NCBI GenBank assembly: GCA_947497895.1
Contig: CANMIL010000001.1
Coordinates: forward strand, 310,001-374,000
Source: an uncultured Tenacibaculum sp.
Lineage (GTDB): Bacteria; Bacteroidota; Bacteroidia; Flavobacteriales; Flavobacteriaceae
Length of the DNA: 64,000 nt
Direction: 5' to 3'
Part shown: positions 17,251-26,739 of the stretch, piece after piece
Numbering within the stretch: the first letter of the stretch is position 1
Layout of the letters: each line of letters begins with the position of its first letter
Made by a program: the position numbers and the translations under genes
Notes under the pieces: generated by a model
Database searches by the model: none
What the model saw: the letters and a program-made list of their open reading frames with translations, nothing else
What the model was told of the DNA's origin: nothing

Positions 17251-17320
17251 ACGGGTTTCCTTTAAGTTAATATGAATCACCTTCTTACATTTGGTTGAAC
17301 CAATAAATAAAAACCTACTG

Positions 17321-17969
17321 ATGACACGAGAATTATTAGAAAAACTTTATTCGAAGCTTAAAAATGAACCCGAAAACCATAGAAAGAATAAAACTGGGTG
17401 TTTCGATTTTTTTGAAGAAAAAGTGTTAACACAACAAATTTTTGATAAATATAAGCATATTAGTGTTACTGCGAAAACTATGAAAAATTACTACGAAAAA
17501 CATGTTGAAGGAAGAGCTAATAAATCAAAAGAACCATGTACCGAGTTAAAGGACTGCATTGCTGAATACCTCGGTTACCAAAACTATCTCCATTTTTGTA
17601 ATAGCCTTTCTAAAAACTCAAAAACTACCTCTCGCAGAGCTTTTGTTAGTTTCAAAAAAAAAATATATTCATTTAACAGCGTTTTCTTCCATCCTGCTAA
17701 TGATATTCTTTCTATCGCCCGATAATATTATAACCTATTATCAATACCGCGAAATTAAGGATAATAAGCAATACACAAATACTACATTGGTGTTAATGAA
17801 TATTAATATTTTCAAAAAAATTGAAACCGAAAATTATCCAATAGACTTAGAAACCAGCACCAAACTTCCTACTAGCAGTATTATCCCTTCTCATAAGCAA
17901 TTGACTCCTTCTCAAAACAGTAAGTTCTTATATACAACTTACTCGCATGAATACACCAATATCGATTAG
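17321..17969 (+). pseudogene. Frameshifted membrane protein with N-terminal DNA-binding-like domain
   Basis: Two overlapping frames form one protein. The first (from ATG 17321; a TTG at 17291 is less likely) encodes a cytoplasmic helical domain with 'ISVTAKTMKNYYEKHVEG' and 'LKDCIAEYLGYQNYLHFC', then 'SFKKK'. The second frame continues with 'KKKYIHLTAFSSILLMIFFL', a membrane helix, and an extracytoplasmic tail ending at 17969. The switch falls in a run of ten A at 17654-17663; removing one A joins the frames into about 215 residues. Small Bacteroidota proteins with this N-terminal region, one membrane helix and a short tail exist. The change could be an indel, a sequencing error, phase variation or slippage. 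Confidence 0.6.
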
Positions 17970-17998
17970 CACACATCTTATCAAAAAACATATCTCTC

Positions 17999-18033
17999 AC
18001 CTCAATTCTTTCATCTTAGAGTTGAGGTTTTTT
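17999..18033 (+). terminator. Intrinsic terminator
   Basis: ACCTCAA (17999-18005) pairs with TTGAGGT (18022-18028), followed by a T run. It ends the frameshifted gene. Confidence 0.75.
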
Positions 18034-18167
18034 CCTACTACATATACCTACTACACTTTATAAAAAGACCTTTTTACGTGACGATATCGTTGGTTTACTC
18101 ATTCTTGGTTTCTTAGAGAACTATGTTGAATTAAGTTTGACCTAAATTCAACTTAAAAACGACAGAT

Positions 18168-18848
18168 ATGAAAGAAAAATTTTCAATTTCAATTAAATCG
18201 CCTTGTCAAGAAGACTTTGATAAATTTTCACCTACTAAAAACGGAGGCTTTTGCAATGCTTGCAGTAAAGAGGTGATTGATTTTACCAATATGTCATCAC
18301 AAGAAATTCTTCATTATTTTAAACAAAACCAATCTCAAAAAACTTGCGGGCGCTTTAAAAACCATCAATTGAATGTACTCTATTCTGAACCTCCACAAGT
18401 AAAAAAGTATTCTTTATTTCATGGCTTCGGAATGCTATTATTATCCTTATTCCTTCCACAACATTTAATGGCTCAAAAAAACACTCCAAAAATTGAGATT
18501 AGAAGTATTAAGGAAAAATCAAAAACACTTCACAATCCGAATCGCTTTACAGTTTCTGGTAATGTAAAGGATGAGTCAGGTGTTTTACCAGGAGCTACGG
18601 TACTATTAAAAGGTACCACCTTAGGTACAGAAACTGATTTTGACGGTAATTTCGAATTTCCAAAACCTTTAAAGGAAGGAGATGTTTTGGTGTTTAATTT
18701 TGTTGGATGTAAGACTGAAGAAATTGTTGTTTCTAAGAAAAATAAGAATCTGAATTTGGTGATGGAAAACAACCTTACTATGGGTGAATTAATTATGGTT
18801 GGGGAAGTCGCTATTAAAAAAACATTTGCAAAGAAAAAGAAGAATTAA
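18168..18848 (+). CDS. Carboxypeptidase-regulatory-like (CarbopepD_reg_2) domain protein
   Basis: 226 residues in two parts. The first (about 1-65) is a cysteine-containing module 'SPCQEDFDKFSPTKNGGFCN.C' through 'TCGRF', seen in Bacteroidota proteins as a small, probably metal-binding leader. A membrane segment follows at about 84-102 (ending LMAQ). The second part, about 125-200 ('VSGNVKDESGVLPGATVLLK', 'TDFDGNFEF'), is the carboxypeptidase regulatory-like beta-sandwich that normally precedes a TonB-dependent receptor plug; here it is followed only by a short Lys-rich tail. Probably a periplasmic or outer-membrane accessory protein. Confidence 0.75.
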   Translation: MKEKFSISIKSPCQEDFDKFSPTKNGGFCNACSKEVIDFTNMSSQEILHYFKQNQSQKTCGRFKNHQLNVLYSEPPQVKKYSLFHGFGMLLLSLFLPQHLMAQKNTPKIEIRSIKEKSKTLHNPNRFTVSGNVKDESGVLPGATVLLKGTTLGTETDFDGNFEFPKPLKEGDVLVFNFVGCKTEEIVVSKKNKNLNLVMENNLTMGELIMVGEVAIKKTFAKKKKN

Positions 18849-18956
18849 TAGAAATATACAGTTCAAAATTCAGAAAAAATGTAAATAAGACAGATACAGT
18901 GGACATAACACTTCTTCAAAAAATCTCCTATCAAATATTAACTTAAATCTATTCTC

Positions 18957-19955
18957 ATGAAAACTTTCACCTTCATACTTCTTATTACCTTTTTAAACAT
19001 TAATGCTCAGGTTTCGGATTTTAAAGACGTCAACTTCACAAGAGCAGATAACTTAGCTAAATTATATGAAGGAGAAAGTTTAAAGAATGTGGCTTTATTA
19101 ACACATAACCTTACCAAACCTCTTAAAACAGATGTAGAAAAGTTTAGAGCCATCTATAAATGGGTTTGCTCCAACATCCATGGTGATTACTCACTGTCTA
19201 ACAGAATTATAGCAAAGAACAAAAAATATAAAAATAGTCCTGAAATATCAAGGCAATGGCAATTATCTATACTTCCTAAAGTTTTGAAAAAGCTTACGAA
19301 ACAAAAGAAAACTATGTGCACAGGCTATGCTTATTTATTAAAGCACATGTCAAAATTAGCAGGTATTGAATGTCAACTCATTCATGGTTATTCGCGCGGT
19401 TCAGAGTTAAACTTGCACTCCTTTGATTTAATTAATCATTCATGGAATACCGTAAAACTCAATGATAAATGGTATTTGTGTGATCCTACGTGGTCGAGTG
19501 GCTATATCAACGAATCTTATGAATTTATTGAAGACTATAATGATGGATACTTTTTAACTGAACCAGAATTATTTGCGAAAAATCATTATCCAATGGATGA
19601 AAAATGGCTTTTATCCAATCAACACAGTTCAGATCTGTTTTTAAAATTCCCGATTGTTTACAATGAGAGTTTTAAACACCTTGTGTATCCCGTTTCACCG
19701 TCTAAATTAAAAATTAAAACATCAAACAAACAAGAAACGACGTTGACACTAACTTGTTCTAAAGAACAAAAGGAAAGCTTCGACCTAGTGATTGAAAAAG
19801 GAAGCTTTATCAATAGAATAACACCAAAAACTAGGTATAACCGCGAGAAAAACGAAATTTCCTTATCACATCGAATCAGGACTAAAGGGAATTTTAAACT
19901 TCATGTTTTAGTCGATGACGATATTGTTGCAACTTATTTTGTAGCTAATGATTAA
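18957..19955 (+). CDS. Secreted transglutaminase-like domain protein
   Basis: 332 residues with a signal peptide (MKTFTFILLITFLNINAQ). The transglutaminase-like papain fold is seen at about 55-185, with the triad Cys121 ('KTMCTGYA'), His161 ('INHSWNTV') and Asp176 ('YLCDPTWS'). The fold fits the kyphoscoliosis/transglutaminase-like superfamily of secreted peptidases or amide-forming enzymes. A C-terminal beta-sandwich region follows. The first residues after the signal ('KDVNFTRADNLAKLYEG') are typical of flavobacterial members. The substrate is unknown; it acts outside the cytoplasm. Confidence 0.8.
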   Translation: MKTFTFILLITFLNINAQVSDFKDVNFTRADNLAKLYEGESLKNVALLTHNLTKPLKTDVEKFRAIYKWVCSNIHGDYSLSNRIIAKNKKYKNSPEISRQWQLSILPKVLKKLTKQKKTMCTGYAYLLKHMSKLAGIECQLIHGYSRGSELNLHSFDLINHSWNTVKLNDKWYLCDPTWSSGYINESYEFIEDYNDGYFLTEPELFAKNHYPMDEKWLLSNQHSSDLFLKFPIVYNESFKHLVYPVSPSKLKIKTSNKQETTLTLTCSKEQKESFDLVIEKGSFINRITPKTRYNREKNEISLSHRIRTKGNFKLHVLVDDDIVATYFVAND

Positions 19956-19962
19956 GTTGAAA

Positions 19963-19991
19963 ACATGAATTAAAAAATTCATGTACTTTTG
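19963..19991 (+). promoter_or_regulatory. Palindrome abutting the promoter of the DUF885 gene
   Basis: TACTTTTG at 19984-19991 is a perfect TAnnTTTG -7 element, 21 bp before the ATG at 20013. Immediately upstream lies ACATGAATT (19963-19971), AAAA, and its complement (19976-19984), a 9-bp perfect inverted repeat filling the spacer between -7 and a TTG at 19957. This is the position of a repressor operator; a weak terminator of the preceding gene is the alternative. Confidence 0.5.
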
Positions 19992-20012
19992 ATACAAATC
20001 AAAAATGATATC

Positions 20013-21830
20013 ATGCGAAAAATACTAGCTTCTGTTATTGTTGCCTCTCTTTTATTTGTTTCATGTAAAAAAGAGAACAATAAGTCGGTAACTGATACGA
20101 ACACCACTTCAGAAAGTTTTGATCAACTTTTAAAGGATTATAACGAAGGAAAGTTATTGTTAAATCCTATAAGTGCCACTTTTGCTGGAGATAATAGATT
20201 TAACGATCAATTCCCTAATTTTCTCTCTGATGACTATCAAACTAAATTAAAAGCCTTTTTTACATCTTATAAAGAAAAGCTTAAGAACATAAAGGATACA
20301 GATTTAAATGAAAGTCAGAAAATGAGTAAAGCCGTACTTAATTGGGATTGCGATATGGCTTTAGCACAAGCAAGTTTTAAAAACGACGTTTTACTGCCAA
20401 TCAATCAAATGTGGACTATTAATTTAACTGTTGGACAATTGGCTAGCGGTAGCAGTGCACAACCTTTTGAGTCAGTCGAAGATTATGAAAACTGGTTGAA
20501 ACGCTTAGAACAATACAATATTTGGCTACAATCGGCAGAAGCCAGAATGAAAGAAGGAATGAAAAATGGTTATGTATTACCTAAATCTTTAATAAAAAAG
20601 GTAATTCCTCAATTTGAAGGTCTTAGTACAGTAACCAAGAATAAAGAAGGTATTGTTGATTTATCGAATCATCTTTTTTATTCTCCAATTGCAAAGTTCC
20701 CTGAGAGTTTTTCAGAAGAAGAAAAAGCCAAATTAACAGGACTGTATTCAAGTTTCTTGAATGACAAATTAATTCCTTCTTTTAAAAGCCTGTACAACTT
20801 TTTAAGTACAGACTATTTAACAGCGGGAAGAGATGATAGTGGTATTGATGGAGTTCCGCAAGGAAAAGAATATTATCAGCATGCTATTAAAAACTATACA
20901 ACCACGAATATGACCGCTGATGAGATTCATGAGTTAGGTTTAAAAGAGGTGGCTAGAATTCTTTCTGAAATGGAAAAAATAAAAGAGCAAGTTGGTTTTA
21001 AAGGTAGCTTAAAAGAGTTTTTTGATTTTGTAAGAAATAACAAAGAGTTAATGCCATATACTGAAGCATCTCAAATTATAGACAACTTTAATGCAATTCA
21101 TGATAAAATGAAACCACAATTGGAAAAGTTATTCGGAAACAAACCGAAAACGCCTTTTGTGGTAAAGCAAACTGAGAAGTTTAGAGAAGCTTCGGCTAGT
21201 GCTGAGTACAATCCAGGATCGTTAGATGGAACAAGACCAGGTGTTTTTTATACACCCATTCCTGATGCCAGCAAATACAATGTTTTTTCGGATGAAGCTT
21301 TATTCTTACATGAAGCAATTCCAGGGCATCATTATCAAATTTCATTAACTCAAGAAAATGAGAACCTTCCTGATTTCAGAAAAACATTATGGTATAGTGC
21401 TTATGGTGAAGGTTGGGCCTTATATACAGAAAATTTAGGAAAGGAATTAGGTTTGTATACCGATCCTTATCAATATTTCGGAATGTTAGGAATGGAAATG
21501 CATAGAGCTATTCGACTTGTTGTGGATACTGGACTGCATGCGAAAGGTTGGACAAGAGAACAAGCAATTCAATATTCATTAGATAACGAAGCTGAACCTG
21601 AAGCAAGTATTATTTCTGAAATAGAACGTTATATGGCTAATCCAGGGCAAGCACTTTCTTATAAGATTGGACAATTGAAAATAAGAGAATTAAGAGCTAA
21701 AGCCAAAGAAGCTTTAGGTGATCAATTTGATATTAGAGAATTTCACAATCAAGTATTAGAAACAGGTTGTATTCCTTTAGCCTTATTGGAAAATAAAATT
21801 GATACTTGGATTGCTTCTTATCAAAAATAA
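20013..21830 (+). CDS. DUF885 family lipoprotein (zinc metallopeptidase-like)
   Basis: Start at ATG 20013 (MRKILASVIVAS...); a TTG at 19989 is disfavoured because it lies within the -7 element. The lipoprotein signal ends 'LLFVSC'. The 605-residue protein has the DUF885 signature 'ALFLHEAIPGHHYQ' (about residues 428-441), an HExxxGHH-type zinc site, followed by 'GEGWALYTE' and 'RAIRLVVDTGLHAKGW'. Proteins of this family act as periplasmic dipeptidyl or carboxypeptidases on poorly known substrates. It is monocistronic, with a promoter just upstream and a strong terminator after it. Confidence 0.88.
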   Translation: MRKILASVIVASLLFVSCKKENNKSVTDTNTTSESFDQLLKDYNEGKLLLNPISATFAGDNRFNDQFPNFLSDDYQTKLKAFFTSYKEKLKNIKDTDLNESQKMSKAVLNWDCDMALAQASFKNDVLLPINQMWTINLTVGQLASGSSAQPFESVEDYENWLKRLEQYNIWLQSAEARMKEGMKNGYVLPKSLIKKVIPQFEGLSTVTKNKEGIVDLSNHLFYSPIAKFPESFSEEEKAKLTGLYSSFLNDKLIPSFKSLYNFLSTDYLTAGRDDSGIDGVPQGKEYYQHAIKNYTTTNMTADEIHELGLKEVARILSEMEKIKEQVGFKGSLKEFFDFVRNNKELMPYTEASQIIDNFNAIHDKMKPQLEKLFGNKPKTPFVVKQTEKFREASASAEYNPGSLDGTRPGVFYTPIPDASKYNVFSDEALFLHEAIPGHHYQISLTQENENLPDFRKTLWYSAYGEGWALYTENLGKELGLYTDPYQYFGMLGMEMHRAIRLVVDTGLHAKGWTREQAIQYSLDNEAEPEASIISEIERYMANPGQALSYKIGQLKIRELRAKAKEALGDQFDIREFHNQVLETGCIPLALLENKIDTWIASYQK

Positions 21831-21857
21831 GTCGTTACGAAACATAAACTATTATTT

Positions 21858-21889
21858 AAAAACCACCTTTATTTCCAAAGGTGGTTTTT
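21858..21889. terminator. Intrinsic terminator
   Basis: A perfect 13-bp stem AAAAACCACCTTT/AAAGGTGGTTTTT with a 6-nt loop, the T run being part of the right arm. It ends the DUF885 gene. Confidence 0.92.
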
Positions 21890-21964
21890 AATTTTAACAG
21901 CTTTTAATTTCATTAGCCTTCGATTTTATTTAGTATTGCAATAACTAATCAATAAAACAGACTT

Positions 21965-23143
21965 ATGAAAGCGTTGTTTTCTTCTTTATTTCTTTTATCA
22001 TCAATTACTTTTTACGGACAAATGGATACAGAAGTATACCTAATGGATATTCAAAAAAGTAAAAATGACCAATGGAAGTTATCAAACCCGATGAATATTT
22101 CCAATAATGAAGGTTATGATAGTCAACCACATTTTTATGATGAAAACACTCTAATTTTCTCTTCGGAAAGAAATGGATATCCTGACATTAAAAAGTATCA
22201 TTTAAACTCTCAAAAAACATCTTTTATTAATTCGACGAAGTTAGGCGGAGAGTACTCACCACAACGTATTCCACACTCTAACGATGTATCTGCAGTGAGA
22301 CTTGATAACGATGGAAAGCAAGCTATTTATAAGTATAACTATGTTTCTGGAGAACATACGGAATTAATTAAAGATTTTGTAGTGGCCTACCCTACTTGGT
22401 ACAATAAATCAACTTTGATTTCTTCGGTGATCATTAACGATTCGCTTCATTTATATAAGAGTGATGTTAAAAAAGGAAAAAACTACTTTATAACGAAACA
22501 AACAGGACGCTCAATTCACAAAATTCCCAATAGTAAATTGATTAGTTTTACCAAAAGAGTTGGAAAGTCATGGGAGGTTTGGTCGCTAAATCCAAAGTCT
22601 CTTAAAACTGAAAAGATCGTAAATATTGGTAATAGTCAAGATGTTTGTTGGCTACCGAATGGAATCCTTTTAATAGCTTCAGGAAATAAATTACTTCAAT
22701 TTAACCCTGAAGAGGATACTGCTCCTAGTCTCTTTTATGAATTCAAAAACAATATTGATAATATTTCAAGAATAACAGTTAACAAAAACGGAACAAAATT
22801 AGCCATGGTTGCAGAAAAATCGCCAGAAGCACTAGCTCAAGAACAACTTGATGCTTATAACAATAGAGATATCGAAGCTTTTTTAAAGCCTTTTGCAGAA
22901 GACGTGAAAATTTATACGTTTCCTAATACCTTAGATTATGTTGGAAAGGCTGAAATGAGAAAACGTTATGGAACAAAGTTTAAAGAAGTAACGGATTTAA
23001 ACGCTCATGTAACCAAGAGAGTTGTAAAAGGAAATGTTGTTATTGATGAAGAATTGGTGACCGCCAATGGTCGTAAATTCACAGCAGTTGCGATCTATGA
23101 AATGAACGATGGTAAAATTACCAGTGTTCGATTTATACGCTAA
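21965..23143 (+). CDS. Secreted PD40/TolB-type beta-propeller fused to a SnoaL/NTF2-like domain
   Basis: 392 residues with a signal peptide (to about residue 18, 'TFYGQ'). Residues about 30-285 contain WD40-like (PD40) strands such as 'QPHFYDENTLIFSSERNGYPDI' shared with TolB-type propellers. Residues about 290-392 ('EQLDAYNNRDIEAFLKPFAEDVKI', 'GKAEMRKRYG', 'YEMNDGKITSVRF') are a complete SnoaL-like/NTF2 domain as found in steroid-isomerase-like proteins. The combination is unusual. The reading frame is continuous through the junction, so it looks like a true fusion, possibly from an in-frame deletion between two genes. Confidence 0.75.
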   Translation: MKALFSSLFLLSSITFYGQMDTEVYLMDIQKSKNDQWKLSNPMNISNNEGYDSQPHFYDENTLIFSSERNGYPDIKKYHLNSQKTSFINSTKLGGEYSPQRIPHSNDVSAVRLDNDGKQAIYKYNYVSGEHTELIKDFVVAYPTWYNKSTLISSVIINDSLHLYKSDVKKGKNYFITKQTGRSIHKIPNSKLISFTKRVGKSWEVWSLNPKSLKTEKIVNIGNSQDVCWLPNGILLIASGNKLLQFNPEEDTAPSLFYEFKNNIDNISRITVNKNGTKLAMVAEKSPEALAQEQLDAYNNRDIEAFLKPFAEDVKIYTFPNTLDYVGKAEMRKRYGTKFKEVTDLNAHVTKRVVKGNVVIDEELVTANGRKFTAVAIYEMNDGKITSVRFIR

Positions 23144-23355
23144 GATTTATTTAAAATAAAAACCTCCGGTAAGAACAGCTTGTTTGTGGGGTAATCCGGA
23201 AAATATATTAGGATGCCTTTTATATTTGAGGGGATATAATTGTTTCCAACCATTAAAAAAGCGCTCTAAAAACGCAAAAAAACATACTTGTCAAGTTTTC
23301 GGAAGCACACTATTTTAAATAATAGCACTTTTGTGCCATAAACACGCAAAATATT

Positions 23356-24126
23356 ATGAACAAATACAACACATTTAAAAATTTACATCAACAAGATTCA
23401 GCTTTATTATTAGGTAACGTTTGGAATGTACAAAGTGCTTTATTATATCAAAAATTAGGGTTTAAGGCAATAGGTACGTCAAGTGATGCAATTGCAAGAT
23501 CTTTAGGGTATGAAGATGGAGAAAAAATGCCTTTTGACGATTTATTACGAATTGTAAAAAATATTCAATCAAAAATAAGTATTCCTTTGACTGTTGATAT
23601 TGAAGGTGGTTACAGTAGAAATACTTCAGAAATAATAAACAACATTATTTCACTTCATAATTTGGGCGTTGTTGGTGTTAATATTGAAGATTCAATCTCT
23701 AGTTCAACAAGAGAAATTGTAGATGCTCAAGAATTTTCTAAAACTATTCAAACTATAAAATCATACATATCAAACAACAATATTGATATTTTTCTCAATG
23801 TTCGTACCGATTTTTATATTATGGGATTAGCAAATCCACTTTCGGAAACACTCAAAAGAATAAAGGTTTATGAAGATAGTGGAGCTGATGGAATTTTTGT
23901 TCCTTGCATTGAAGCAGATAAAGAAATACGACAAGTTGTAGCAGCAACTACTTTACCTATTAATGTATTGCCTATGCCAAATCAATCTGGTTTTAATAAT
24001 TTAAATGATTTAGGCGTAAAAAGAATTAGCGTTGGTTCATTTTTGTATAATGATATGGTAGCTACATTAGAAAAAACTATAGTTGACATCCTTAAAAATA
24101 AATCTTTCAGCCCAATATTTGATTAA
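23356..24126 (+). CDS. Isocitrate lyase/PEP mutase family protein
   Basis: 256 residues forming a TIM barrel of the ICL/PEP-mutase superfamily: 'GTSSDAIARSLGYEDGEKMP', the metal-binding 'DIEGGY' and 'GVNIEDS' (after beta-4), and 'NVRTDFY'. The loop that carries 'KKCGH' in isocitrate lyase is absent, so it is a PEP-mutase-like or oxaloacetate-type C-C lyase of unknown substrate. The stop lies 3 bp before the start of ada, so the two are co-transcribed; such pairs recur in Bacteroidota, which hints at expression under alkylation stress. Confidence 0.82.
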   Translation: MNKYNTFKNLHQQDSALLLGNVWNVQSALLYQKLGFKAIGTSSDAIARSLGYEDGEKMPFDDLLRIVKNIQSKISIPLTVDIEGGYSRNTSEIINNIISLHNLGVVGVNIEDSISSSTREIVDAQEFSKTIQTIKSYISNNNIDIFLNVRTDFYIMGLANPLSETLKRIKVYEDSGADGIFVPCIEADKEIRQVVAATTLPINVLPMPNQSGFNNLNDLGVKRISVGSFLYNDMVATLEKTIVDILKNKSFSPIFD

Positions 24127-24129
24127 TTT

Positions 24130-25206
24130 ATGAATGGTAAAATGTCTTTTGAAGAAAAATATAGTGTTCTTGGAACAAGAAGCACTAAATATGATGGTAC
24201 TTTCTTTACCACAGTAAAAACTACGGGAATTTTTTGCCATCCATCTTGCAGAGCAAGAATTCCAAAGGCCAAAAATGTTACGTTTTACGATACTATAGAA
24301 GAAGCTTTACATAATGGATATCGCCCTTGTAAAATTTGTAAACCGATGGAAAAAATTGGTGAAACTCCAACATATATCAAAAACATTATTTTAGAACTAC
24401 AACAAAATCCTCACGAAAAAATTAGTGATGAACAATTAAAATTAAGAGGTATTGAACCACACACTATTAGAAGATGGTTTAAAAAAAATTACAATGTTAC
24501 TTTCCATTCTTTCCAAAGAATGCTACGTATAAATTATGCTTTTCGGAATATAAAAAAAGGAAATTCAATAACACATTCGGCATTTGATAGTGGTTACAGT
24601 TCTTTGAGTGGTTTTAATGAAAGTTATCGCTCATTATTTGGAGAATCAGCCAGTAAATCTAAAAATCGAAATGTTATAAATGTATCGCGTTTTAGTTCAC
24701 CAATTGGCAGTATTATAGCCTGTGCAACAGAAAAAGGCATTTGCTTTTTGGGTTTTATTGGTCAAAAAATGATAGAGGAACAATTTGATGAACTTCAAAA
24801 ACACTTTAACGCCATTATACTTCCTGGGAAAAATATTCATCTCACGAAGGTGAAAAAAGAAATAGCTGAATATTTTGAAGGGAACAGAAAAATATTTTCT
24901 GTTCCTTTAGATATTGTTGGAACTGATTTTAGGAAAAAAGTTTGGAATGTACTATTAGATATTCCTTACGGAAAAACTTCTAGTTATAAAGAACAGGCAA
25001 TTGCTGTTGGCAATGTAAAAGCCATACGAGCAGTAGCATCTTCAAATGGAGCTAACAAAATTAGTATTATTATTCCATGTCATAGAGTGATTGGTTCAAA
25101 CGGAAGTTTAACAGGTTATGCAAGTGGCTTACACAAGAAAAAATGGCTGCTTAATTTTGAAAAAAGCAATTCAAACCAACCTATTCAAAAAACAATAGAC
25201 TTTTAA
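24130..25206 (+). CDS. ada: Ada-type bifunctional DNA repair protein and transcriptional regulator
   Basis: 358 residues with the full Ada layout of E. coli (354 residues). The N-terminal methylphosphotriester-accepting zinc domain has Cys36, Cys40, Cys67 and Cys70 ('GIFCHPSC', 'RPCKIC'); Cys36 is the methyl acceptor. An AraC-type helix-turn-helix follows at about 85-175. The C-terminal O6-methylguanine methyltransferase has the acceptor Cys317 in 'IIIPCHRVIG'. It removes alkyl groups from DNA and activates its own regulon. Start at M1, though M5 is possible. Confidence 0.92.
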   Translation: MNGKMSFEEKYSVLGTRSTKYDGTFFTTVKTTGIFCHPSCRARIPKAKNVTFYDTIEEALHNGYRPCKICKPMEKIGETPTYIKNIILELQQNPHEKISDEQLKLRGIEPHTIRRWFKKNYNVTFHSFQRMLRINYAFRNIKKGNSITHSAFDSGYSSLSGFNESYRSLFGESASKSKNRNVINVSRFSSPIGSIIACATEKGICFLGFIGQKMIEEQFDELQKHFNAIILPGKNIHLTKVKKEIAEYFEGNRKIFSVPLDIVGTDFRKKVWNVLLDIPYGKTSSYKEQAIAVGNVKAIRAVASSNGANKISIIIPCHRVIGSNGSLTGYASGLHKKKWLLNFEKSNSNQPIQKTIDF

Positions 25207-25420
25207 ACGTGATCAGAAAAATTAATCTTTCAAATGGAACAGGAATTATATTTTTTTTCAAAATGAAAACGCTTTGGAAGTTAAATTATGAAATGTAAAA
25301 ATAAAATCTATTAGGAATTTTGAACAAAAAATAACCTCTAAAACAACAATTACAGTTAATGAGCTTTAAGATGTGTAGTGGATTTCCTTTTAAATTTATC
25401 CATTCCTCCACCCCTTTCAT

Positions 25421-25470
25421 CTAATTTAGTTATCAGTAACACAACCCATATACTAACGTATTAGTAATCA
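25421..25470 (+). repeat. Right half of a long attC-like repeat
   Basis: CTAATTTAG at 25421 and the downstream 'CAACCCATATACTAACG' match the right half of the palindrome at 40461-40590 (CTAATTTAGAACC... ACAAACCATACCCCAAACG). No matching left half is clear in the rest of the 266-bp gap from 25207. It marks the left edge of the second small-gene island. Confidence 0.4.
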
Positions 25471-25472
25471 TT

Positions 25473-25925
25473 ATGAATAAACTCTATTGGTTGGCATTTT
25501 TTATTTTCACAACTAGTTGTAATCATGATAAGTGTAATTTAAATTATACCGAAGAGACTTCTTGTTTTAATAATTTACAAGGAATACTTTGGACATCATT
25601 AACTAAAGAGACTAACTTTTCAAAAAAGATTAACTGTTTTGAGTGGGACAGTTTAAAAGTTGGAGAAAGAGGTTCCTATCAAAATTATCCTTGTTTAAAA
25701 TTTCATCAAATATGTAAAAAAGGATGTGGTACATATTTTGGAAAAAACTTGGAGAAACATATGAATTGGCTTGATCAGGATAGAGATTGGACTTTTATAT
25801 ATTTTTACAAAAACGGAACTTTATTAAACAACGTTATCGCTATTCCTCAACCTTCTTATTTGTTCCAAGAGTTAAAAAAAAATAATAAATCTAATTTATT
25901 TCGTAAAGTAAACTATCTAAATTAG
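25473..25925 (+). CDS. Predicted small lipoprotein, unknown function
   Basis: 150 residues. The signal ends in 'FFIFTTSC' (Cys16). The mature protein is rich in cysteine (about eight) and aromatic residues, for example 'CKKGCGTYFGKN', which suggests disulfide bonds. No family recognised. It starts 3 bp after the attC-like half repeat, on the same strand as its neighbours, and looks like a single-gene cassette. Confidence 0.6.
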   Translation: MNKLYWLAFFIFTTSCNHDKCNLNYTEETSCFNNLQGILWTSLTKETNFSKKINCFEWDSLKVGERGSYQNYPCLKFHQICKKGCGTYFGKNLEKHMNWLDQDRDWTFIYFYKNGTLLNNVIAIPQPSYLFQELKKNNKSNLFRKVNYLN

Positions 25926-26038
25926 AACAAGTTCATTAAGCTTAAAACTCACGAGTTTGTAAACATCAACATTTAACCGAAAACAATAGCCCAACCTAAT
26001 AACAACAATTAAAAACAATAAAATACATTCGAAAAAAA

Positions 26039-26638
26039 ATGGAATCTATACAAATAGAAATTGAGGAGATTAAAGATTATTACGAAAAAAAAGAAAAAAT
26101 GTATTATTCTCACTTTTTTAGTTTTAAACAAACGTTGCCATTTTTAATCTTACTATTAATAGGTCTTTTTCTATTGTTTAACGGAATTTTTGAACAATAT
26201 GATCTTAAACGAGAAGTTTATAAAAATGGAAAGGAAAATGTAACTTTAATAAACTTTAGTGTCAGTTTAGGTATTGGATTGGGATTAGTAATATTCTCAA
26301 TTTTAAAAAATTTTGAACTTTGGAAATCTAAAAAAAACTACAAATCCTTAACAAAGCTAAAAAGAAATAAAATTGAAAATCAAGTATCCCATTTAAAATT
26401 TGAAATAACAAAAGAAAATGTTTTTCTAAAATCCAACCTAACTGAAAGAAGAATATCGTGGTTGTATTTTGATTTTTTCAAAACGGATGGTAACTTCTTG
26501 AGTCTATACTCCTATCATTACAGTAATGATTTACCAGAACTCTTACTTCCATTAGAATCTTTAACAGAAGAAGAGAAAAAAATATTAACGGAATATCTAA
26601 AAAATAGATTCATGAAGGAAACCTATGGCGTAAATTAA
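26039..26638 (+). CDS. YcxB-like C-terminal domain membrane protein
   Basis: 199 residues. Two membrane helices at about 32-50 (TLPFLILLLIGLFLLFNG) and 75-95. The segment after them ('VSHLKFEITKENVFLKSNLTERRISW') and 'YFDFFKTDGNFLSLYS' is the YcxB-like beta domain, followed by 'LESLTEEEKKILTEYL'. Domains of this type occur in many small membrane proteins of unknown role. It is flanked by degenerate repeat DNA and belongs to the 25-28 kb island. Confidence 0.65.
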   Translation: MESIQIEIEEIKDYYEKKEKMYYSHFFSFKQTLPFLILLLIGLFLLFNGIFEQYDLKREVYKNGKENVTLINFSVSLGIGLGLVIFSILKNFELWKSKKNYKSLTKLKRNKIENQVSHLKFEITKENVFLKSNLTERRISWLYFDFFKTDGNFLSLYSYHYSNDLPELLLPLESLTEEEKKILTEYLKNRFMKETYGVN

Positions 26639-26739
26639 TTATTAATTTCAGTGCACTTCGCAAAGTACTCCTTTTGAACTATAAACTTCTGTTTTTAAAC
26701 TGCACACAGGCATACAGAAAAACATTAACCTAAAACAAA

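Noticed and set aside
17291..17320. TTG start for the frameshifted gene
   Set aside because: The ATG at 17321 fits better, and the ten extra residues show no similarity to a domain start.
23144..23355. tRNA or riboswitch in the gap before the PEP-mutase gene
   Set aside because: No cloverleaf, CCA end or known aptamer motif could be seen.
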